64,000 bases of DNA, taken from NCBI GenBank assembly GCA_032433595.1, contig JASWJB010000020.1, positions 1-64,000 of the forward strand, given 5' to 3'. The stretch's first letter is position 1. Every line of letters begins with the position of its first letter. Below the pieces are notes generated by a model. That model made no database searches. It had not been told where the DNA came from and worked only from the letters and a program-made list of their open reading frames with translations. A program made the position numbers and the translations under genes. Positions 9,880-20,096 of the stretch are shown piece after piece. Source of the stretch: Conoideocrella luteorostrata (taxonomy: Eukaryota > Ascomycota > Sordariomycetes > Hypocreales > Clavicipitaceae).

Positions 9880-11603
9880 ATGGTTTTCAGTGGACGACCC
9901 TCGACAGCATGCCTAGCATGTCGCCAAATGAGGTTAAAGGCAAGTAATATTCTCCTCACATGATTTACTGGTAGTCCTGTTGGGGAGCGGAGCTTCTAGT
10001 TATGTATCACATTCAATATAGTCGAAGACCATCCATCCGCACCATCCATGGCGGATGTGTTCCGAATGCCAATCCTATATCTCGAAACACAGCACGGCAA
10101 AACATGTACTTACCTAACATAGGCGTCTAGTGCGATCGTATACCCACAGGATGTTCACAATGCCAGCGAAAAGGCGTCCCATGCGTCGGATATAGAGATC
10201 CATCAGCCTTGCGGTTCAGAGACGAGACAACCCGCATTACTTGCAAGTTTGAAAAGAAAAAACAGGCCAGGCCTACTTTTCATACCCGCACAACAGACTC
10301 GAGCAAGGCGTTAACAGCGTTCACCGCGCCAGAAGGATCTACAGAAACCCTTACATCCCCTTCCACTCAGCTCTTGGGTTCCCTCCAGCCCGAGCCAACG
10401 TATCCCTTACGGCACAATCTACAGGACGTATCCATAGCATACTTCGTTACATCATATATCTACGCTACACCGTATCAGGGATACGTGCCGGCGTTTCGTC
10501 TCCACGACCTGGGTACTGGGGATGCCTGCTCAACGGCGATTCATGCCACGGCTCTCGCAGCCCTTTCTCGCCGCGTCAGGTCCGCCGACCATCTCAAGGG
10601 CTCGAGACAAATGTATGCAATGGCCCTAAGCCAAGTAAACGACTTGCTTTCAAAGCCGGAAAGCGCAATACTTGACCGCACGCTTGCCACTGTCCTTGTG
10701 CTCGGCCTGTTCGAGGCAATCGTCTTCGAGGGGGACACAGCGCCTACGAGCTGGACTGCACACACATATGGCGCAATGCAACTCCTTCGGCTGCGTGGCC
10801 CGCAGCAATTCAAGTCGCCCATCTCCCGCAAAATGTTTTTCCACGCAAGCAACAACATCAAAACAAGTTGCATTCAAAGATCAGTTCCTGTTCCGGACGA
10901 CCTCGTCGCTCTTGACGGGCAGATCCAAAAGCTACACGACTCCGATGAGCCTAGCGTCAAGCTATCGCCCCTGATTCAAAAGGTGGCTTCCATAAAAGTA
11001 AGGGCCGTAGCGGATCCCGATTGCAATTTGGTCCATGAGGCTTTGAAACTCGATCGCGAGATAGTCGCTTTTGCCGAGAATCCACCCGAATGGATGGCTT
11101 ATCAAGTTGAACCTAGCTCTGAGTCTCCCGTATGGGCTTATAACAGGATCTGTCATCGTTATCCGGACGCTCGCGTTGCCAAGATCTGGAACGCCATGCG
11201 GCTGGTTCGCTTCTTTCTGGTCATATTCATCAAGGACATAGCATCAGGGGAGAGCGGCAACCTGAGCATGGATCTTTCCAATCTTCGCGTGCCCGATAGA
11301 AATAAAACATCCTCCGATTACATAGCAGAGCTTCGTGAATATGCGAGAATGAATATGGAAATGGTTACGACAGAAGTCTTGGCGACTATTCCAACTTTCA
11401 TGGACACTGGTGAATTTGGGAAGCGATTTGCCGCTCCTGCAAGAAGCCTTGCCTGGCCCTTGGGGGTTATTAAGGCTAGCGTCATAAGCTCCGAGCCAGC
11501 GAGGAAATTTGCCATCAAGTATTTGGATATGCTCGCGGGGGATCTGAACATACCACAGGCCGTTCATCAATCTCGGTCTCAGCGGCCGCTTGCAGAATGG
11601 TAA
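9880..11603 (+). CDS. Zn2Cys6 transcription factor
   Basis: Exons 9880-9939 and 10131-11603 join to 510 residues. The first exon ends CLACRQMRLK and the second begins CDRIPTGCSQC, together restoring a complete binuclear zinc cluster with cysteines at 11, 14, 21, 28, 31 and 38, spaced C-x2-C-x6-C-x6-C-x2-C-x6-C. The 191-nt intron uses a GC donor (AAG followed by GCAAGT), the standard strong context for GC-AG introns, so a predictor that allows only GT donors would miss the DNA-binding domain and start the protein inside exon 2. The rest resembles the C-terminal region of fungus-specific regulators: an acidic/Ser-Thr linker (about 55-100), then helical segments (YFVTSYIYATPYQGY, LATVLVLGLFEAIVFEG, WTAHTYGAMQLLRLRGPQQF) typical of the Fungal_trans_2 group. 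Nuclear DNA-binding regulator; target genes unknown. It lies next to three secreted hydrolases and may control some of them (inference). Confidence 0.9.
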
Positions 11604-14600
11604 GTGCATGGCTTTTTTTTTTTTTTAACAAAGACGACAAGTCTTCGCATTTTACTTCATTTTCACTCATTTAACACCCTCCTAGGTTCCATCTTTTCCA
11701 TCTTGGGTAGTTTTTCCGATTAGGCGAAAGCGGATGCGGGTGTGCCCGGAAAAGTCAGAAGTGAGAACATCACAAGAGATTGCGCGCGTTTACTCCTTAG
11801 TTCACACTCTGGAAGTACTTCAATGCCGGTCATTTGGGATACGTTCTATAGATTGCAATAGTATCGGAAAGGGCGGAAGAAAGTATCCAAGGCGCTCATT
11901 CCCGGTGTGGCGACGCCAAGATGCTTATCTCACCATTGGTGAATATACCACGTTCATGCTACTCAAATATGTCGGCATAGGCCTCATTATAGAAAAAATT
12001 GTAAACTTCGACCATCAGCATGTGGCCTGAGCGACTGTTTTGACGTCAGGTATGACGGGCATCTTGGTTCTACTCGATCTCGCACTAGTCATCGTCTCGA
12101 CAGTAGCGACTCGTACCAGTGAAATGGCACAGGTCTTCACAACTGCACTATGCGGAAGATCCAATGACCTTTCGGTCGGTAGTGCGACCCTTCAAAGATT
12201 TCGTGGGTAAACCAAACAACACCACATATCCATTGTGATCCATGGATAAAGAAAACGACTGAGAAAACAGAAAAGTTCAGCCAAGCCCACCACCAGTTCG
12301 TGTCGTTGGCCTACCCAGAAGCAGAAGCCCCCTTCACGTAGTTCATGGCAGAAATTCGTGTAGGAGCTTGGGGGAAACAAGTACAACGGTGGTGTAATTT
12401 CTGATGCGTTTGTCTCTGGCCAATGATTTGCTTGGCGATGTGATGTCAACATGAGGGCAGCTTGATCGTCATGGCAGGGAGACGACTTGGTAACTTAAAA
12501 GTAGTAGCAGAATCCTTCCCCCTTGGTACTATCAAGCAAGTTGATAGTGTTCAAGATGGAACCCCCAAAACTCTGGCTAATAACTTCGTAACACAGGGCT
12601 AGGGGATAAACCCACTCGCACGAACAATGTCTATCTGGACTCTCGTTACTCAGACCGAGGTACTGCATCTTTACAATCGTAGCAGTCACCACTGACGGAT
12701 TTATCAGCATTATTCAGGAACACAAGATTGGCAGACGTAACGAATCAATCCTGTATGTAGTCAATCAACTCTTCATTGCCGAGAGTCCTTCAATGTTCCC
12801 AGCCCAAAAACGATCAGTTGAGTGCCTCAAAATCAGTCATGCTACTTTGGATTGTAGCACAGGTGCTCGCTGCTTACGAGTGACCAGCTTCGGCCTTTGC
12901 TATTGATCTTCCTGTTCTTCTCGAGCCTGTTCTCTTTCCTCTCTCTTGCCAGTCGCTATTGAAACGCCTACTAAATTGCAACTCAGCATATATCATTAAC
13001 GCGATAAGAGAGCCGTGATTCCACTGGGCGACGACTCCGTGTCTTTTGCCAGCGATGGGCATATTTTCTAGAGAATTACACGTTTCTCGATCACTATTAC
13101 GTGAAGAGTGTATGATTATATCGAAGAGCGCCAAAAAAAAAAACGAATTCGATGAAAGCATAGATTACAATGAGCCTGCCTGCGGCTGCTCATCTCTACA
13201 CTGACTGTATCCCCGCGCGTGGGTATAGCTGTAAAATGGGGAAACCCGGTCCATGTTTGACGCCTTTAGTAAAAGATTCGATTGTGTATATCAGCCGTAC
13301 CCCCCAGAGCGATTTATTCGCAATTCACTACGGAGTAAGTGTTCCCTAGCCATGGAGAACAGAAAACGGGCCGTCCCCTTGTGTTTCCTTTGGTTTCTCA
13401 GGCCGCCGACCAGACTTCCCGAATTCGTCCAGAAAGTCGACTCTCATTGGCCAGCACAACCTGGCGATGAGTGCAACTAGCAAGAAACTCTATGGCCATC
13501 AAGTGCGTGTCTGTATCCAGCGACGCTGGTTGGTAGCCCTAGCGAGTCAGAGAAGGAGTAGATCAAGGTAAAGATCGACGCTGGTGGGAACCCCAATCAG
13601 CAGTTCGCAGCTAGGAGTAGTGTTACCTGGGCTACATGGCTGGCGAAGGTTGATGTTAGAAGGAAACAGAACCGTTAGGTGAAGAAGATTGAATATGTAT
13701 ATATATATAAATTAAAAACAAGGTCTTGGTTTGATAATCGATTAAACTTCTGGGCCACCTGGATGCATGATACTATAACTAATGGCGACCCGTTTTGAGC
13801 TCATCCGTCGACTTGCATGTTCATCCGGGGAACGAATGGTCTACTAGATGTACCTCCTTGTGGCGGTGCAATACACTAGTTGCCAAAGCTCAACAGTGAA
13901 GAGACTAACTAGGTTTAGCACAGGCAGCCTGCTGAGATGGAAGCTGTCGCCGCCACTCGAAGACAACCCACAACCCCCTCTCTCCTTGGAAAAAGAAAGA
14001 AAAGAAAAAAAAGAAAAAAAAACTACGGAGTACATGCAGCACACCTTGAGCAACGGTATCGCGGATGTAGACCGAAGAACGGCCTAGACAGCTACACACT
14101 TCCACATAAAACGAGGGCTTTGAGGCGATCGGCAAGTGGAGTGTGGCAGCCACTGCTGAGAAAGCGGGGTTAGAGGGGAAGCGTGAGAGGCGAAGAGGAT
14201 GTACACAAGTATTTAGGTATTAAGCATCAATGAATATTGCACTCAACGGGGCAAGAGCATTGCTGATCAACGGTTATTGTGGACTGAAGGTCTCCATAGT
14301 GCTGTAAGTTGGTTCGTATTGACATGCTATTGCTCCGTGGAGCACTGCGACTGCACGTATTTGTACTACAAAACACTCATGTGAGTTGTTGTCAACTCAC
14401 GCGAGTATGACAGGATAGCAACGTCAGCAGCAGCCGCAGCAGCATCAGCATCACGCGGCGTGTTCCTGGTTGGTCAGAGAATATCGACACTGAGATACTC
14501 TCCGCACGTGCTAGATTTGCAGTGTCGACCTCTCGGCTTCGTGGGGTAGATCAATTATTGCGCACGAGAAGAAATCTCGTTGCGGCTCTAAAAGTAACAC

Positions 14601-15563
14601 AAAGTCCATAATCTCTCGCACCGGTTTTCATAGTTGCAGCAAGAGCTGTTGGTTTTTGCACCATCAAGTATGCACATACGTCGCAGGCTCAAGGTCACAC
14701 TCGGCAGTATCACACAAGCATTGCTACCAAGTCTTGCGAGTCACGAAGGGTGCGTCAGCGTTCGAGTACTGCCGTGGCCTATACTTGTACTTACTTCCTA
14801 TTTTCATTACTGAAAGCAAGCCAGCCCACTGCCGCGGCAGTGCTGTACTCCTGCCATCCATCGCCTTTGCACACCAGTCCGCACAGCGAGACTCACCCGA
14901 GTATTGGCTGCATTGCGGGCAGAGCAGGTGACCTGTAGGTGCATAAGCCACAGGAATTCGACTGCCAATAACAGCAAAGCCGCAGTTGTCTGGTGTGATG
15001 GCAGCCCAACTATGGCCTGTAAATGGCATCCGCTATACGGAGGGGTTTTGGGCGCAGTCTGCGCATGGCTTGACATCCATGGGCAGAGTCATCCATTAGC
15101 AGCCAGTTGCGTGATCGCCCGCCGAACCAACGCTTGGCATGGATTGCAGTACTCTATGTCCTGCAATGCCTACAGTACAGTACTGAGTAGCTAATGTCCT
15201 TGTAGAGTAGATGCGTTCTGCTGTTGGTGGCAATCATTTCGCATTTCGCCCTTCCGCCAAAATACATAGCTGTCACCTTCCTAATTCTTCGTCAGCCACA
15301 GTGGCATCTTCTCCACTGAAAAGAAATGACAGACGGAGAGTCCGTCCCAGACCACAAAAAAAAAAAAAAAAAAAAACCTCCCGGTTGAACAGGTAGGTAG
15401 TCTATCTTTCGACTCAAATGATGTAGCGCTTGCATCGACGATTCAGAGCGGATACTTCCACTAACTGAGCTCCCCGCCCGACGACCGTCCCATCATGCAT
15501 GTCACTCAAAGTCTTGGAAAGCGGGTCCCAACCGTGCGCTGCCATGTGGTCCATACCATACCA

Positions 15564-15593
15564 TACTCCGTACAGAGTACTCCGTACGGAGTA
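15564..15593. repeat. TACTCCG palindrome array
   Basis: TACTCCGTAC (15564-15573) is followed after four bases by the perfect 16-bp palindrome TACTCCGTACGGAGTA (15578-15593). This is one of two perfect copies in that register; the other is at 28718. Confidence 0.9.
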
Positions 15594-16352
15594 GACGCCC
15601 CTTCAATGTGGCCATGTTCAAGAATCGAGAGGCTAGCGACTTAGTAAAACACATCACACATGATGGCAATGGCCCAGCAAATGCCAACCCTTCCAAGATG
15701 TCCTTTTTTAGGGAGCCGAGGAGAGGGGCTATAATATCAACCAATCCATAAGTATTTCATAGCATGCGCTCATGGGGGCCGCGAGTATCTCGGCTTTGGC
15801 GGACATGCCTGCCTCTTTTAATTCATTGGCGCCACACACTGAACTGACACTGTCTTTTTCTGGCCACGGGGGGAGGGGGGTGTGCTGGTCAGAAATGTCA
15901 CCCTGGTCTTTCTTCGGTCATTGCATCTTTCATGCCAATCAATGCTTACTCCATTCTTTCCAAAGGGGGAGGGACAGCTCGCGCGTCCATGCGTTCTTCT
16001 TTTCCATCTGTGAATACGGAGTACGGAGTGGTTATGATATCTTGGCTGTGGCTGACGTGCACGCCCCTGGTGTGTGCCGAATAAGCCCATATCATCCAGT
16101 GCTCACAATCGCGACAGCTGCTTGTACGATATGCATTCATCGGGAAGATGTCTCAGATAAGACCTAATCTGCAGTTCAATACTTCTTGGCAAGCATAGAA
16201 AAGGGGCAACCCGGGCCACAGATTAGCGACTGCATTCCGCTATTATTGGAGCCCAAGAATAGGGGAGCAATACATCCAAAACCGTCTCGTCTTAGCCAAC
16301 CACTAGTTAAAAGAGAAAAACGTCAGCCTAGAGTCGAGCCCACCAAACCCAA

Positions 16353-16406
16353 CCTGCCCATCCTGCCCATACCTTGCCCATACCTTGCCCATACCTTGCC
16401 CATACC
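16353..16406. repeat. 11-bp minisatellite
   Basis: About five head-to-tail units of CCTTGCCCATA; the first two are shortened to CCTGCCCAT and CCTGCCCATA and the last three are identical. It lies in non-coding DNA. Confidence 0.85.
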
Positions 16407-16711
16407 ATCTCGCTGGTGACAGCATCCCAGACATATGACCTGGCTTGACTACGTTTGGCACGGGGCGTAGTCGTCCAATCCACTGGCAGAATCGTGTTGT
16501 TCCCCTCGCGATCCGTTACATTTCTGTCTATCTGCTGCTTCGCCTCTCCGGCACGACATCCAATACATTCATCTCCGCTGTATTTCCCATCACACTGCCT
16601 GTTAAAGGCCACGAAGCTGCAGGTTTGATGGCTTCGCAGGACGTCCGTGTGCGCTGTGGTTTTACCAGTAGTTATTATGCCTGCCAGCTTCATCATATTC
16701 CGGACACCATC

Positions 16712-16740
16712 GCCTGCCTGCCTGCCTGCCTGCCTGCCTG
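16712..16740. repeat. GCCT microsatellite
   Basis: Seven uninterrupted GCCT tetranucleotides in a non-coding tract. Confidence 0.9.
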
Positions 16741-16871
16741 CATCAATGGAATGAAACAATGGATATCCACTAGAATCCCTACTATCACACCACGGCGCTT
16801 ATGTATGTACAATAAAATTATACGCTTATTACTGTTCTCCGTACGTACCGTTCAACCAAATACACTGCGGT

Positions 16872-16890
16872 GTACGGAGTACGGAGTACT
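16872..16890. repeat. TACGGAG direct repeat
   Basis: TACGGAG occurs twice in tandem followed by TACT (TACGGAGTACGGAGTACT), so here the word is repeated directly rather than inverted. Confidence 0.8.
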
Positions 16891-18226
16891 ATAGTACAAA
16901 TTGAACAACACAGCCGATCCACGTGTCTCAATCAGGTTCCCCCAACCCACGCCCCTCGATTTGACAGCCAGCTGGCATTCGCCAATAAAAACACACGCCT
17001 CCCGAGGTAAAGCACAAACTATTGTACAGTACGCAGTACGGAGTAATACAATTCGTTCTATTCGCATGCTCCATCCCGTACGGCCAAGAACTGTGCATTT
17101 CAATACAACATTCGCCTCCCCAGCCGCACGGAAGCTTTACTCATGCTGCCTGAGCATGCCTACTCCATACAGTAGCGCCGAGCAAGGCCATCCGTCCACT
17201 TCCTCCTCCCAAGGCCGGCTCCCATAGCCGGTGAGCCACACTGCAGCATTGGAGTTCTGTAATTAGCCCCTGGCCCATCTCCTCCCCGGTACAAACTAGA
17301 GGCCGAGAAAGCCGCTCTCACGAATCAAAATGCTCATCCCAGGACCGCCGTTACGCGACCAACACCGCTATTTCAAGCAAGGTAATACCACGCCGTCCAA
17401 CGTGCCATCCCGTCCCCAAGTCTTGTCATCTGGCCGCCACATCGGAAGTGCGCGCTATGCTTACACCCGAGAACCATGATCATATTGTGCAATAAACCAT
17501 TCGGTATAGCATCCTACTACTCCGTAGTATGAAGTGTCTTCAACCATCAATCGCCAATCCATGGAGCATTGTCGCAGATACAAACAGTATCCCCCCTCCC
17601 TAATGAGTCTCCGTCGCTTCCCAGTTGCCCCCCATCTATGTAAGTCTAACTGTGGCTAACGCAACCCATCGAGCCACATTACATTTACAAACAACATAAC
17701 TAGTAATGGAAGAAAGAAAAACCCCGTCTGGTTTCGGCCACTAGCGCCACACGCGCGCGATACACACAATTGACTACCAGGAACCTTTGTCAAGCCACAT
17801 CAGGTATTCCATGAAACATATTGGAAGATGCAATGCTGTAGGTACTGCACCGTATAGAACAATAATGCGGACACAGTAGAACAGAGCCAGCGGTGTAAAA
17901 GGGTAACCCCGTGCCTTCCTGCTCCATAAATAACGCTGGACGTGTGTGCCTCGTGCTGCGGTCTGTATACTAGTATCTCGCCAGGAGCAGATGCTCCTGC
18001 CTGGTGGCCCAAGTGGCATGATGCGAGGTACATGAGTGGGACTTTGTGCACCGACGGGAAGTCAACAAGGGTTGTTGTGCTGGGCAAAAGGAACCAAATC
18101 AAAATATGGGATAACTAACCAGAGTCAGAATGAGAATCAGAAACCGTGACAGAAAACAGAGCATAGTATGCTATATTAATTCACAGGTGCCAAGGTGCGA
18201 TTGTATTGTACTGCAGTAGAGAGGGT

Positions 18227-18247
18227 GCATGCATGCCTAGCTAGGCA
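18227..18247. repeat. GCATGC/TGCCTAG palindromes
   Basis: GCATGCATGC (18227-18236) overlaps the perfect 14-bp palindrome TGCCTAGCTAGGCA (18234-18247). A second GCATGC-rich stretch follows at 18496-18535. Confidence 0.7.
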
Positions 18248-19760
18248 TTCCCAGAAACCCTCATTCAGCACACACTTTTATGCACAAGACCCTGATTCTC
18301 TTAGCCACCCAACTATTGAAACCTTGAACCAACACGAGTCGCTATTCCGCCCTCCAAACACGCATCCTCCGGCACTCGTCGCCCGTGCTGTATTTGGTGC
18401 TCGGTGCCTGGTGTATGTAGTGCTGTGTGCGTGTCAAGCGTTGTATTGTATCGTCCGTATGTGCCCAGATACCGTCCTCTATAGATGCAGGTTTGCTTGC
18501 ATGCATCCATGCAATGCATGCGGTTGCGATGCATCAATTCTCTTTCATCTCGTCCGTCCGCCCGATCATTGTTATTTCGCTTCCTCCCATCCCGTTTGGT
18601 CATCTCTTCTTCCCGTGCCGTTGCCCAAGACAGAAGGTCGTGTACTCCGTAAGGAGAAGGGATATTTTGCAGAACAGGTTCCATCCGAAGTGTCTAGCGC
18701 GATCGGGGATTGTTTCGAAACGACCAGGCCGGCGCTTACATCAAGATGGCTCCTCCTCCGTAATCTTAGCCGTGATAGCCACAGTTCTTGAGATCTAGGC
18801 TCCAAGAGCCCTTCTCTGGCCCCCAGCTTCCCATGTGTCATTCATTGCACGGATCAATATGGCTCGTAACTACAATACAGAGTGCATGGCTCATTTGTCC
18901 CACATTTCCGCCTTGCATTTCCCAGATGACCCTGTCACGCCCCCATGCTTGCGGTTATGCTGCTCGGCCGGGATCTTTGTGATGACCACGGAGTACTAGT
19001 ATATTGCACAGCACATATATGGGTCTCTCTCTCTTTGTTTTTCCAATAGTTACGGAGTACTCCAGTAATCCATAGTCGACACTTGTCAAGTGCAGCATTT
19101 GTTCGTCGGATCGTCCTCCGGGACAGTGCTTGCTCGGTCTATTCTCCCATCATCTGCCCGACCCAATACGACCAAGTACGAACTGTAGCGACCTCTTGAC
19201 CGTGGCGCAGCCAGCCTTCAGGCTATTTTATCTTTGAACATGATATCCCTGTGAGGTCTTTGGTGCTATGCTGGGGTACACTACCATCACGGTGATTTGC
19301 AAATGACTGCTTAAAGAAATGTTTTTCTCTATCGTAATGGTGATTCGAAAGTAACAAGCATCACATAAGTGTATTGTAAGATACCACCCTAGATATATCC
19401 TTGTTGCATCGTTTCGTACCTGCGACCATAAATCCCCGAGCCTGTTGTAGTCTCAGGCCATGCTCTTCGTGTTTCCAACCGACTGCCAACAACGTTCCAA
19501 TTGTGGATTCTCGTAATCACCTAGCCTTCGTATTCCCTGTATGGCTTATGCAAAATTTCTTCATAAAATTTGATCAAAAGTACATGGTGTGTTTTTTTGT
19601 ACAAGCGTTGATTCCACAGGACCCAACTATTACACCAAATTCAAGAATATCTGGTATGCCTAAATACGCAACTTGAGATGTTCGTCCTTGGGGTGGTATG
19701 GAATGTGTTATGGACCCAAATTATGTACTTCTCACATTGCAGAAAAAAATAATAACAGAA

Positions 19761-19862
19761 GAAAGAAGTAGAAAGAAGTAAAAAGAGGTAGAAAGAAGTA
19801 GAAAGAAGTAGAAGGAAGAAGTAAAAGGAAGAAGAACGAGAAGAAGAAGAAGAAGAAAGAAG
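19761..19862. repeat. purine-rich GAAAGAAGTA repeat
   Basis: About 100 bases made of a degenerate 10-bp unit GAAAGAAGTA running into GAA triplets. Apart from periodic T residues the plus strand is purely purine. It begins about 235 bases beyond the CP2 stop codon, on the 3' side of that gene. Confidence 0.85.
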
Positions 19863-20096
19863 GGACGTCGGTGTCGGATCAACGGTCTCCTTGCGTGGTA
19901 TATTGAAACTGTCAACAATTCCATGAAAAATATTTTGCTGCGTGAAATAATAGTTCGTGGTATCTCTTGACCAAAAGAAAAAAAAACAGTATAGGCAAAC
20001 ACCAAAATATTACTCTTCGTTGAATTGTGCATCGTGTACGTGTCGATGGTAATACTAGAGGGGTCATCATATCCTGGGCTGAGCCGTTATTTCACT

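Larger units (their letters stand above)
11604..20096. other. 8.5 kb gene-poor tract left of the CP2 gene
   Basis: I could not support a gene here. Frames reach only 198 codons (18195-18791), lack recognisable domains and do not join through introns into anything familiar. Contents seen: about eleven copies of the TACTCCGTA word (13324-19058); a T-run near 11612-11626; an A-run at 15355-15376; an 11-bp minisatellite at 16353; a GCCT microsatellite at 16712; GCATGC-rich palindromes at 18227-18247 and 18496-18535; and a purine-rich repeat at 19761. Base composition looks balanced rather than strongly AT-rich, so it does not resemble RIP-mutated transposon remains. Confidence 0.5.

Noticed and set aside
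9414..9947. 177-codon frame upstream of the Zn2Cys6 regulator
   Set aside because: It overlaps the regulator's first exon in another frame, where that exon encodes the cysteine cluster, and it has no recognisable domain.
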